Shown here: positions 7,610-16,266 of the stretch, piece by piece
Position numbering within the stretch: position 1 is the first letter of the stretch
Layout: the number at the start of each line of letters is the position of its first letter
Position numbers and translations under genes: made by a program
Assembly (NCBI RefSeq): GCF_025149785.1
Contig: NZ_CP102277.1
Coordinates: 2,914,001-2,978,000 of the forward strand
Direction: 5' to 3'
DNA length: 64,000 nt
From: Coprococcus comes ATCC 27758
GTDB lineage: Bacteria > Bacillota > Clostridia > Lachnospirales > Lachnospiraceae
The notes under the pieces: generated by a model
Told to the model about the DNA's origin: nothing
Seen by the model: the letters and a program-made list of their open reading frames with translations, nothing else
Databases searched by the model: none

Positions 7610-8638
7610 CTATTCCTTTTCTCCTTCATTTGCCTCTTCCATATCCACACAGGCAAGTCCTCTGTCCTCCACATAACTGACACGGATCACTGCCTGCGAC
7701 CAGTTGAGGCTGATCCTGGCGGCCTTCTGCTTCTCTTCTCCGGCTTTCCGGAGCAGATCCAAAAGTTTCTCCAAAACTTCTCTTGTCAGATATCCACCTC
7801 TCCACTGAAAGGTCAATGTCCTGCCCTTCTTAGCCGCCTGCAGCGACCGTTTATAGACATCTTCTTCTTTTGTAAAGGAAAGTTTCTTCTCCCGATAATA
7901 AAAATGATCCCCATTCGTACAGACCGGTGCCGGTGCGATCAGCGGTTCATGATCCCGGAAAATCTTCTTGTCGTCCAGATTGAAATAATCATAGCGGATC
8001 TCCTGTCCTGCCGCACTGTGCTTACCAAGCGTATTGTCAAAAGTTGCATCCAGATGATAATATGTACCACCAATTTTTACGATATTCCAAGTATGACGGT
8101 ACTTGATCCCTTTTTCCGGATTGTTACCACAGACTGCGATCATGCACCAGATTCCAAGCGCATCACAGAGTATTTTCACAGATTTTGCAATCCCTTCACA
8201 TACGCCAACTCCATGTCCAAGTGGACCGATGATCTCATGGGAATACGCCTTTTTCAGCTTATCATAAGTCACATTATCACAGATAAAATCATGAATATAT
8301 TTCTCCTTTTCCCATTCAGACAAATCTTTTGCCGCCCGCGCAAGTTTTTCTACTCTGGAGGACATTGCCCTCTGATGCTCCCGGATTTTATTTTTGTCAA
8401 ACAGATACTCCGGTACAAAGATCAGATTCGGAGAGTCCTGATAGTATTTATACTTATATCCTGTCATCCAGAAAATCTCCGGATGATCCAGCCGAAGCCT
8501 GAAAAAGACATCATAAAGCTCCGCAATTTCTATGCGCGGTATCTGAAATTCATCCGCAAGTGCATTCGCTCCCTGCATGATTACATGGTATGCTGCCTGC
8601 TGCTGTTTCGTCATTTTGGTATAATAGAATGGTTCCAT
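7610..8638 (-). CDS. Intracellular transglutaminase-like (papain-fold) protein
   Basis: 342 residues from the ATG at 8638, which has an ideal AGGAGG five bases away; an upstream in-frame start at 8680 lies before the -10 box and is rejected. The transglutaminase-like triad is visible: C147 in GVGVCEGIAKSVKILCDALG, H182 in KYRHTWNIVKIGG and D197 in YYHLDATFDNT. A helical N-terminal domain (1-110) resembles the one found in many clostridial transglutaminase-like proteins. There is no signal peptide, unlike the many secreted members, which points to cytoplasmic action. Proteins of this superfamily act as proteases, transamidases or peptide hydrolases; the reaction here is unknown. First gene of a two-gene operon behind five phased 33-bp repeats. 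Confidence 0.8.
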   Translation of the reverse strand: MEPFYYTKMTKQQQAAYHVIMQGANALADEFQIPRIEIAELYDVFFRLRLDHPEIFWMTGYKYKYYQDSPNLIFVPEYLFDKNKIREHQRAMSSRVEKLARAAKDLSEWEKEKYIHDFICDNVTYDKLKKAYSHEIIGPLGHGVGVCEGIAKSVKILCDALGIWCMIAVCGNNPEKGIKYRHTWNIVKIGGTYYHLDATFDNTLGKHSAAGQEIRYDYFNLDDKKIFRDHEPLIAPAPVCTNGDHFYYREKKLSFTKEEDVYKRSLQAAKKGRTLTFQWRGGYLTREVLEKLLDLLRKAGEEKQKAARISLNWSQAVIRVSYVEDRGLACVDMEEANEGEKE

Positions 8639-8672
8639 GAAAGTCCTCCTGCGCAATGTTTTGATTCTCCTA

Positions 8673-8678
8673 TTATAC
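8673..8678 (-). promoter_or_regulatory. -10 box of the transglutaminase-like operon
   Basis: TATAAT on the minus strand, 35 bases before the start codon. At 17-bp spacing the -35 position reads TTTCGT, a poor match that lies within the first 33-bp repeat, so the repeat array overlaps the RNA polymerase site. Confidence 0.6.
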
Positions 8679-8683
8679 ATTTT

Positions 8684-8838
8684 TTCACGAAAACACGAAA
8701 TGTTTTTCCTTGCTTTTTAACGAAAAACAGAAATGTTTTACGCTAGTTTTTAACGAAAATAGAAAATGTTTATACCCATTTCTTAACGAAAAACAGAAAT
8801 GTTTATACTTAGATTTTCACGAAATCACAAAATGTTTC
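8684..8838. repeat. Five direct repeats with an exact 33-bp period, candidate operator array
   Basis: The core ACGAAA recurs at 8688, 8721, 8754, 8787 and 8820, each time exactly 33 bp apart. Each unit reads about TTTTNACGAAAANCAGAAATGTTT followed by a variable 7-9 bp. The array lies directly upstream of the transglutaminase-like promoter and downstream of the glycerol-operon terminator. Cores of TTTCGT/ACGAAA are typical of DeoR-family operators (established for several sugar regulators), but no such regulator gene is in the window. A 33-bp period is close to three helical turns, so all sites face the same way. Confidence 0.75.
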
Positions 8839-8854
8839 TCCAGAATACAATATA

Positions 8855-8898
8855 AAAAAGTCCCATATGGCAACCCTTTCCGTCACCATACAGGACTT
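8855..8898 (-). terminator. Terminator of the glycerol operon
   Basis: Minus-strand stem AGTCCtGTATGG / CCATATgGGACT followed by TTTTTT, 16 bases after the DUF1667 stop codon. Confidence 0.85.
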
Positions 8899-8913
8899 CT
8901 CCTTCTTTTCCTT

Positions 8914-9273
8914 TTATTCAACATTCTTCGTCGCAACAATATCCACGCCCGTGTCCGCCACATTTTCAAGAATCACATCCCCAATATGAACCGGAGCCGG
9001 AACTTCAATTCCTTTGAGCGCCTTCACACATTCAAAGATCTTGCCCTTCGGGATATCTTCTTTCGTCTTCACCGATACCATATCGATGCTTCCGCCGGAC
9101 ACCCGCACGGTCGAAGTTACGATTCTCGTCGGATTCGTCACTTCTTTTCTTGCGTATACATCACCGCGCTTGCAGGTATTTCCGGTTACACCCACTACTT
9201 CTTTCCCATTCATTACAACTGTAAGAGGGCAGCCCATCGGACAGCCGATACATGTCAATTTTCTCTCTTCCAT
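8914..9273 (-). CDS. DUF1667 protein of the glycerol-3-phosphate oxidation cluster
   Basis: 119 residues. It starts with CIGCPMGCPL (residues 8-17), a cysteine cluster of the CxxCxxxC type, and has a second pair around GNTCKRGDVYA, so it probably binds an iron-sulfur centre or zinc. DUF1667 proteins are regularly encoded after a GlpA-like dehydrogenase and a pyridine-nucleotide flavoprotein, and are thought to be the small electron-transfer subunit of that complex. Its start lies 4 bp after the flavoprotein's stop, confirming one operon. It is the last gene before a strong terminator. Confidence 0.9.
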   Translation of the reverse strand: MEERKLTCIGCPMGCPLTVVMNGKEVVGVTGNTCKRGDVYARKEVTNPTRIVTSTVRVSGGSIDMVSVKTKEDIPKGKIFECVKALKGIEVPAPVHIGDVILENVADTGVDIVATKNVE

Positions 9274-9276
9274 CGT

Positions 9277-10545
9277 CTACGCCTCCTCAATCTTTACTGT
9301 GATGGTCTGCAGATCCGGATATTTCAGTAGCTGCTCTTTTGTCAGCTTAATCTCTTCCATCTCACCTGGTGCAACAACCGGACGTTTTCTGTGGATCACT
9401 CTCTCATCATCAAAATATGCACTGATATAACAGTTCTTGTAGACACCGCCCACACGGAAACGCACAGTCAGATTTTCATCCATCCGGTCTACGTTAATTG
9501 TTCCGGGCACAGTATAGCGGACGCCTTCAATCGGATTCATCCGAATCTCTTTTCCGTCCTGTCTGCGCTCTTCTCCCAGTTTGACGTATTCCGCAGCATT
9601 TCTTCCTGCAGTTCCGGCTTCTTCCGATACAAAGTCAACCAGGTCATGCACATGCAGGACATTTCCGCAGGCAAATACGCCTTCGATGTTTGTTTCCAGG
9701 CTCTCATTTACCTTTGGTCCTGATGTGACAGGGTTCATATCCACGCCCATGCCTCTTGAAATTTCATTTTCCGGGATCAATCCTACGGAAAGGAGGAGGG
9801 TATCACAGCTGTATTCTTCTTCAGTTCCCGGAATTGGTTTTCCGTGACTGTCCACCTGTGCCAGTGTAATGCCTTCCAGCCGCTCTTTCCCTTTGATGTC
9901 CACAACGGTATGGCTCAGCTTCAGCGGAATATCATAATCATCCAGACATTGTACAATATTTCTCTTCAGCCCTCCGGAATACGGCATCAGCTCTGCAACA
10001 ACCTTAACCTTTGCGCCTTCAAATGTCATTCGTCTCGCCATGATCAGTCCGATATCGCCAGAACCAAGGATCACGACCTCCCGCCCCGGCATATAGCCTT
10101 CGATATTGACCAGTCTCTGTGCCGTACCTGCCGAGAAAATACCCGCCGGACGATAACCCGGAATATTAAGTGCGCCTCTGGAACGTTCACGGCATCCCAT
10201 TGCCAGGACAACTGCCTTCGCCTGAATCTCGAAAAGACCTTCCTCCCGGTTCATTGCGGTGACAACCTTCTGTGGGCTGATATCCATAACCATTGTATTC
10301 AGCTTGTATTCAATATTCAGTTCTTTCGCCTGATCAATAAAACGTCCTGCATATTCCGGTCCGGTCAGTTCTTCCTTAAATGTATGGAGTCCGAATCCAT
10401 TGTGGATGCACTGATTCAGGATTCCGCCAAGTTCTTTGTCTCTTTCCAGGATCAGGACACTGTCCACTCCGCTTTTCTTCGCCGAAATTGCAGCCGCAAG
10501 TCCTGCCGGTCCTCCTCCAATGATAACAATATCATAAGCTCTCAT
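9277..10545 (-). CDS. NAD(P)/FAD-dependent oxidoreductase of the glycerol cluster
   Basis: 422 residues. The N-terminal FAD-binding Rossmann motif is YDIVIIGGGPAGLAAAIS (residues 4-21); a second dinucleotide motif VVILGSGDIGLIMARRM lies near 155-171, and a C-terminal FAD contact reads EGVFACGNVLHVHDLVDFVSEE. The CxxC redox pair of thioredoxin reductases is absent; LNQCIHNGFGLHTF near 43 is typical of the subgroup that partners GlpA-like proteins. It probably passes electrons from the GlpA-like subunit to NAD+ or another carrier together with the DUF1667 protein (inference from conserved neighbourhood). It has a good GGGAGG ribosome binding site and is co-transcribed with both neighbours. Confidence 0.85.
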   Translation of the reverse strand: MRAYDIVIIGGGPAGLAAAISAKKSGVDSVLILERDKELGGILNQCIHNGFGLHTFKEELTGPEYAGRFIDQAKELNIEYKLNTMVMDISPQKVVTAMNREEGLFEIQAKAVVLAMGCRERSRGALNIPGYRPAGIFSAGTAQRLVNIEGYMPGREVVILGSGDIGLIMARRMTFEGAKVKVVAELMPYSGGLKRNIVQCLDDYDIPLKLSHTVVDIKGKERLEGITLAQVDSHGKPIPGTEEEYSCDTLLLSVGLIPENEISRGMGVDMNPVTSGPKVNESLETNIEGVFACGNVLHVHDLVDFVSEEAGTAGRNAAEYVKLGEERRQDGKEIRMNPIEGVRYTVPGTINVDRMDENLTVRFRVGGVYKNCYISAYFDDERVIHRKRPVVAPGEMEEIKLTKEQLLKYPDLQTITVKIEEA

Positions 10546-10562
10546 GATGCAATGCCTCCCTC

Positions 10563-11999
10563 TTATAACGAATCCTTATTAGTACCTGTGACAATTTTAG
10601 AATCTCCACCGGATTTTGTGATCTCGAACATACTCACATGGCGTTCTCTCGCCAGGATCTCCATCGTTCTCGGTGAACAGAATCCAGCCTGACATCGTCC
10701 CATTCCAGCTCTTGTTCTGCGTTTTACCCCGTCCAGAGATTTGGCGCCGAGCGGTCTGTTGATCGCATCCATGATCTCACCCTCTGTAACCATTTCACAG
10801 CGGCAGATAATATTTCCGTATTCCGGTTTCTCTTTGATCAGTTCCATTCTTTCTTCCTTGCTGAGTGTATTCGGATCCAGAACGCCATTTCTTGTTGCGA
10901 TAAAATCTTCTTTTTCTTCCAGATTCATTTTCTCTTTCAGGATCTGTGCCACCATTTCTCCGATTGCCGGTGCACTGGTAAGTCCCGGTGATTCAATGCC
11001 TGCACAGTCAATAAATCCTTTTGCATCCTCCACTTCCCCGATCAGAAACTCATGTCCGTCCTCATGTGCACGAAGTCCGGCAAATGAAGTAATCACCTGA
11101 CGGAGCGGAATATTTTTCACATTCATCTCTGCTCTTTCGATCACCTGATCCAGACCTTCTCTTGTTGTATTGGTTCCTTCTTTATCTTCGATATCGATCG
11201 CCGTTGGTCCAAGGATCAGATTACCGTGAACCGTCGGTGCAACCAGAATACCTTTTCCATATTTTCCCGGAAGTGCAAAAATCGTCTTGCTCACATGACT
11301 TCCCGCACTCTTATCAAGCAGGCAGTAATCCCCTCTTCTAGGGGTAATATGGATCTTCTTCTCACTTACCATATTATGAAACTTGTCTGCATAGACTCCG
11401 GCTGCATTTACCACGTACCTTGTCTGGAAAACTCCGTTATTTGTATGGATCTCCCATCCCTCATCTATTGGTTTAAGATCCGTGACTTCCGTATCAAATT
11501 TGAACTCCACACCATTTACATTTGCATTCTCAGCCATTGCAATGTTCAGATTAAACGGACATACAATTCCGGCTGTCGGTGCATAAAGTGCGGCATACGC
11601 CTGATCGGAAATATTCGGTTCCATTTCTTTCAATTCCTTACAGTTAAGAATTCTTAACTCCTTAACACCATTTGCAACACCTCGGTCATACAGTGCCTGA
11701 AGATTCGGCATATCCTCCTCATGCAGACATACAACCAGAGAGCCATTTTTCTTAAATGGGAAATCCAGATCCTTTGAAAGCTGTTCCATCATCTGATTTC
11801 CCCTGACATTCAGTTTTGCCATCAGCGATCCTTCTGCCGCATCATAACCGGCATGGACAATTGCACTGTTTGCCTTGGAAGTACCACAGCATACATCCTC
11901 TTCTTTCTCGATTACACACGCCTTCACTTTATAACGTGACAGCTCTCTTGCTGTTGCCGCACCGGATACTCCAGCCCCGATAATTATTACATCATACAT
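10563..11999 (-). CDS. GlpA-like glycerol-3-phosphate dehydrogenase with BFD-type [2Fe-2S] domain
   Basis: 478 residues. The start at 11999 is chosen for its AAGGAGTGA site and because the FAD motif MYDVIIIGAGVSGAATAREL begins there. Residues 1-350 are a DAO-type flavin oxidoreductase (EKEEDVCCGTSKANSAIVHAGYD; AGIVCPFNLNIAMAENA; FAGLRA; DCAGIESPGLTSAP). The C-terminal part (about 395-460) carries IICRCEMVTEGEI and RTRAGMGRCQAGFCSPRT, the four-cysteine pattern of BFD-like [2Fe-2S] domains. It would oxidise glycerol-3-phosphate to dihydroxyacetone phosphate in the cytoplasm, with the two downstream genes as electron acceptors. It is separated from glpF by a strong terminator, so expression probably needs read-through or antitermination. 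Confidence 0.85.
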   Translation of the reverse strand: MYDVIIIGAGVSGAATARELSRYKVKACVIEKEEDVCCGTSKANSAIVHAGYDAAEGSLMAKLNVRGNQMMEQLSKDLDFPFKKNGSLVVCLHEEDMPNLQALYDRGVANGVKELRILNCKELKEMEPNISDQAYAALYAPTAGIVCPFNLNIAMAENANVNGVEFKFDTEVTDLKPIDEGWEIHTNNGVFQTRYVVNAAGVYADKFHNMVSEKKIHITPRRGDYCLLDKSAGSHVSKTIFALPGKYGKGILVAPTVHGNLILGPTAIDIEDKEGTNTTREGLDQVIERAEMNVKNIPLRQVITSFAGLRAHEDGHEFLIGEVEDAKGFIDCAGIESPGLTSAPAIGEMVAQILKEKMNLEEKEDFIATRNGVLDPNTLSKEERMELIKEKPEYGNIICRCEMVTEGEIMDAINRPLGAKSLDGVKRRTRAGMGRCQAGFCSPRTMEILARERHVSMFEITKSGGDSKIVTGTNKDSL

Positions 12000-12042
12000 T
12001 CCCAGATCACTCCTTAATAACTGTTTTTTCTTCCTGCTTATG

Positions 12043-12098
12043 AAAAAGAGCCTGCCAAGTAAACGCATTTCCTTTATGCGGTTATCCTGTCAGGCTCT
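12043..12098 (-). terminator. Intrinsic terminator between glpF and the GlpA-like gene
   Basis: Minus-strand stem AGAGCCTG...CAGGCTCT (12091-12098 with 12047-12054) containing an inner CGCAT/ATGCG stem, then TTTTT. It lies inside the presumed glycerol operon, a likely control point for the GlpP antiterminator encoded at the operon's head (inference). Confidence 0.85.
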
Positions 12099-12135
12099 CT
12101 CATCTCATGCCATTACCATTTTCAATTCTGAACTT

Positions 12136-12849
12136 TTACCACGGAATTGCCCCATACAGTAATACTGCTGCGATTGCTCCGATGATTGGTCCGATGATCG
12201 GTACAACCAGACCGTATCCGAAGTTTGAATCACCTTTTCCTTTAATCGGAAGTACTGCGTGTGCAAGTCTTGGTCCAAGATCTCTTGCCGGGTTGATCGC
12301 ATAACCGGTCAGTCCGCCAAGTGACATACCTACTGATACGATAATTCCGAATACAAATAATTTGTCAACGCCTGTGGAAAGTCCTGTCACGTTTCCAATT
12401 CCCTTGATCGCAAATACAAGGATAAATGTTCCAACTGCCTCACTGAAAATATTCAGTCCTGTGTTTGCAATCGAAGGTCCTGTACAGAATACACCAAGCT
12501 TTGTTCCCGGATCTTCTGTGGCGTCAAACTGTCCTTTGAAAAGTAAATAAACGATACAGCCGCCTACGAATGCTCCTGCGATCTGGGCAATGATATATCC
12601 AGGAACCATCGACCATGCAAAACTTCCGTCCACTGCAAGCGCGATCGTAAGTGCCGGATTAAAGGAAGCTCCTGAAGCCTCTCCGAAAATAAATGCCGGA
12701 AGCAGAACTGCAAGACCCCAGGCAAATGTAATCTGAACCGCGCCGGCACCTTTCATACCGGATTTGTTAAGGTTCACATTTGCTACTACTCCATCTCCAA
12801 GAATAATAAGTATCATTGTTCCAAGAAACTCTGCTATATAAGGTAACAT
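12136..12849 (-). CDS. glpF: Glycerol facilitator, aquaporin (MIP) family
   Basis: 237 residues with six hydrophobic segments and the two pore half-helices: SFNPALTIALAVDG (NPA, about residues 63-76) and GYAINPARDLGPRLA (NPARD, about 190-204). The aspartate after the second NPA and the arginine are features of glycerol-conducting MIP proteins rather than water-only channels. It lets glycerol diffuse across the cytoplasmic membrane for trapping by glpK, which is encoded immediately upstream with a 60-bp gap. The SD AAAGGGGGA is strong. Confidence 0.93.
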   Translation of the reverse strand: MLPYIAEFLGTMILIILGDGVVANVNLNKSGMKGAGAVQITFAWGLAVLLPAFIFGEASGASFNPALTIALAVDGSFAWSMVPGYIIAQIAGAFVGGCIVYLLFKGQFDATEDPGTKLGVFCTGPSIANTGLNIFSEAVGTFILVFAIKGIGNVTGLSTGVDKLFVFGIIVSVGMSLGGLTGYAINPARDLGPRLAHAVLPIKGKGDSNFGYGLVVPIIGPIIGAIAAVLLYGAIPW

Positions 12850-12909
12850 GATAAGTCCCCCTTTTCCCTATTCAATGTTCTGTTTTCATTTCCTTTTTAC
12901 TTTCAAAAT

Positions 12910-14421
<1,512 letters not shown>

Positions 14422-14450
14422 TTAATAAAAATCGCTGCTTTGCATGTTTT

Positions 14451-14484
14451 ATAGTAAAGCGGATATTCTATGCCGCTTCGCTAC
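14451..14484 (-). promoter_or_regulatory. Stem-loop in the glpP-glpK intergenic leader
   Basis: Minus-strand arms GTAGCGAAGCGG and CCGCTTTACTAT pair over 12 positions with one mismatch and G-U pairs. There is no T-run directly after, so it is not an ordinary terminator. It lies 45 bases before glpK and may be a processing or GlpP-binding site. Confidence 0.4.
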
Positions 14485-14538
14485 TTACTCATCCTCAAAT
14501 ACCTGTACTTTGTTTAAATATCTTCTGTTACTTTTGTT

Positions 14539-15108
14539 TTACATTTTCCAGACTTCATGATTCGTAGATGAAACTGCGATCGCTCCAGCTGAAAGTGCCG
14601 CCATCACAGATTCTTTGTCCGAGATCAGACCACCTGCAATGATCGGTGTCTTTGACATTTTACAGACTTTTCCGATCACCTTCGGCATCACACCCGGAAG
14701 TACTTCGATATAATCGGGCTTCACGGCGTGTTGTTGCTGCCTGATATTCTCATATGCCATTGAATCCAGAAGAAAATACCTTAGGACTGTGAACATCTTA
14801 AGTTCCTTCCCCCTTTTAATCAATGCGGCTTTTGTGGAAATTATTCCATCTGCTTCTGTATTTTTCCGAATAAAATCTACGACAATTTCCTTACTGCTAA
14901 GACCGCTTATCAGGTCTACATGAACCATCGCAACCTTCCCGGAATCTTTTATCTGTTGGACGATCTCACGGATCGAACAGACATCTCCAAATAAAATAAA
15001 CACAACCCGGATATCTTCCAAAGAACAACAGATTTTTAAATCATCCATGTTCTTTACAGCTGCAATGATCGGATTTTCTTCTACTGCTTCATGAAAAAAA
15101 CTGTTCAT
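14539..15108 (-). CDS. glpP: Glycerol-3-phosphate-responsive antiterminator
   Basis: 189 residues from the ATG at 15108, which is preceded by AGGGGTG; an open frame reaching further upstream runs through leader repeats and is rejected. GlpP features: ENPIIAAVKN near 10, FILFGDVCSI near 40, VHVDLISGLSSKE near 66, DGIISTKAALI near 87, PDYIEVLPGVMPKVI near 130 and TPIIAGGLISDKE near 155. This is a TIM-barrel protein that binds glycerol-3-phosphate and then prevents termination in glp leader mRNAs (established in Bacillus). It heads the operon here, so the antiterminator probably controls its own transcript through the leader terminator at 15326-15377. Confidence 0.9.
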   Translation of the reverse strand: MNSFFHEAVEENPIIAAVKNMDDLKICCSLEDIRVVFILFGDVCSIREIVQQIKDSGKVAMVHVDLISGLSSKEIVVDFIRKNTEADGIISTKAALIKRGKELKMFTVLRYFLLDSMAYENIRQQQHAVKPDYIEVLPGVMPKVIGKVCKMSKTPIIAGGLISDKESVMAALSAGAIAVSSTNHEVWKM

Positions 15109-15125
15109 TTTTTCACCCCTCATAC

Positions 15126-15325
15126 TATGATCGAGTAGGATGCTCCTGCCCACTCTGTATACTTTGTACAGCCTCTGCACTTGGCTCATCGTATAATCGA
15201 GCAGGCTGACTTCTGCTCGATCTGTATACTCCGTACAACATCTCACTTAGCAGCTCGATGATGTACATTCGCCAAATGTAGATCCTTGTGCAAGCACAAA
15301 TCGGCACTTGGCTCATCGTATACAC
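15126..15325 (-). repeat. Three imperfect 63-67 bp repeats in the glpP leader
   Basis: The plus-strand string GCACTTGGCTCATCGTATA occurs exactly at 15177-15195 and 15304-15322, and a related CACTTAGCAGCTCGATG at 15244. TCTGTATACT occurs at 15154 and 15221 (67 bp apart) and ATCGAG at 15130 and 15196. Two adjacent units are therefore clear duplicates and a third shares only its end. The second unit folds into a perfect ATCGAGCAG/CTGCTCGAT hairpin (9-bp stem). The repeats lie between the leader terminator and glpP. Confidence 0.65.
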
Positions 15326-15377
15326 AAAAAAAGAGCGCCTCTTGTAACAGCCTCACGGCTGATATAACATTCGCTCT
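15326..15377 (-). terminator. Leader terminator upstream of glpP (likely GlpP target)
   Basis: Minus-strand outer stem AGAGCG (15372-15377) / CGCTCT (15332-15337), inner stem AGCC GTGA GGCT, then seven T. It lies about 40 bases after the expected transcription start and 217 bases before glpP, which is the place for an antitermination switch. Confidence 0.8.
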
Positions 15378-15421
15378 CCTGTCACGGCATCTCTCTTCAA
15401 TTGCTTTTTCAACTTGACTTC

Positions 15422-15450
15422 ACTATATCACATTGCACAATTATTTGCAA
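15422..15450 (-). promoter_or_regulatory. Promoter of the glycerol operon
   Basis: TTGCAA (minus strand, 15445-15450), 17 bp, TATAGT (15422-15427). Transcription would begin near 15415, giving a leader of about 300 bases before glpP. The rest of 15451-15649 is A+T-rich with nothing else I can name. Confidence 0.75.
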
Positions 15451-15649
15451 ATAATTTTTTCAAAAATATACTTTTTGTACAGTTTCTACAATTTTTTTGC
15501 CAATAATCAAGCTTGTTATTTGAAAAAAGATGTTTTTCTTTATGCAACTTTTCCGTTACTTTATTAACAAATTTTAAAATCAATTTTCTTTAATCTGAAC
15601 GCTCACTTTTTACCATTTCTGTTCTGACTATTAAGCTTCTTTTTTTACA

Positions 15650-15979
15650 TCAAAATGAAGTTCTCAGGATCGGGATCACATTGATCACCGGTTCTTCGTA
15701 CGGATGAACTTTCTTGATTGCTTCAATTGTCCTGTCAACTGCTTCTGTAAATACAGTGACTTCAACCTTTACTTCCGGTTCTTTACTGATCTCTCCTTCA
15801 TTTCCAATATAAGGATTGCAGCCTTCAAGCGGACGCCAGTATCCGATCACTTCACTTGATGACATACAGGAATCGTAGTTCCCGATGTGTCCGGCATCTA
15901 CTTCCCGGAGCGTTTTCTGGAGAACCGGAAGATGTGTTTCCGGGATGAAAATTTCTAATTTGCAGTATTTGAAATCCAT
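15650..15979 (-). CDS. Small YqfO/NIF3-associated, CutA/PII-like domain protein
   Basis: 109 residues. The sequence KLEIFIPETHLPVLQKTLREVDAGHIGNYDSCMSSSEVIGYWRPLEGCNPYIG...VKVEVTVFTEAVDRTIEAIKKVHPYEEPVINVIPI matches the ferredoxin-like insert domain of NIF3/YqfO proteins (signature 'xxGHIGNYdxC', 'HPYEEP'). Here it stands alone, without the flanking metal-binding NIF3 halves. Stand-alone versions occur in many bacteria; the role is unknown, with small-molecule or metal sensing as a possibility by analogy with PII and CutA. It is monocistronic between the glp leader and a solo repeat end. Confidence 0.75.
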   Translation of the reverse strand: MDFKYCKLEIFIPETHLPVLQKTLREVDAGHIGNYDSCMSSSEVIGYWRPLEGCNPYIGNEGEISKEPEVKVEVTVFTEAVDRTIEAIKKVHPYEEPVINVIPILRTSF

Positions 15980-16016
15980 GGTGTGTTCCTTTCTTCTTAC
16001 TATGCATTTTTATGAT

Positions 16017-16050
16017 GATACCAGGGTTAAAAGGTCAGAAAGCCGATGCA
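16017..16050 (+). repeat. Solo end of the structured dispersed repeat (copy C)
   Basis: 34 bp that match the first 34 bp of the full elements at 36583 and 63910 (reverse strand), starting GATACCAGGGT, with only one or two differences. The rest of the element is absent. The remainder of 15980-16266 is A+T-rich and holds only the terminator listed next. Confidence 0.7.
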
Positions 16051-16186
16051 TTTATAATATACTACAATTCTTTTTCATGCAAATTCTATAGAAATTTTCA
16101 ACTCGTTAATCAATTTTTACTAATTTTTTAATTATCTAAACAATGTTTTGCACAGTAGGATAGTTCTTCATGATGTTCTTCAAAGA

Positions 16187-16234
16187 AAACAAAAGCCTTC
16201 AAACTGATCTTTTTCAATCAATTTAAAGGCTTTT
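16187..16234 (-). terminator. Terminator after the cysteine desulfidase gene
   Basis: Arms AAAAGCCTT (16191-16199) and AAGGCTTTT (16226-16234) with the T-rich tail TTTTGTTTTC on the minus strand. Confidence 0.75.
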
Positions 16235-16266
16235 ACATTATTCAAATATCACCCTATATATAGTTT

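Noticed and set aside
8684-8838. Regular repeats suggest a CRISPR array.
   Set aside because: Almost the whole 33-bp unit repeats, leaving only 7-9 variable bases; there are no spacers and no cas genes.
8710-9330. A plus-strand frame with protein-level repeats (FNEKQKCF-like).
   Set aside because: It is the 33-bp DNA repeat read in frame (33 is a multiple of 3) and then runs antisense through the DUF1667 gene; no ribosome site.
15125-15325. Minus-strand frame with internal repeats upstream of glpP.
   Set aside because: It coincides with the duplicated leader DNA, has no ribosome site and lies between terminator and glpP.
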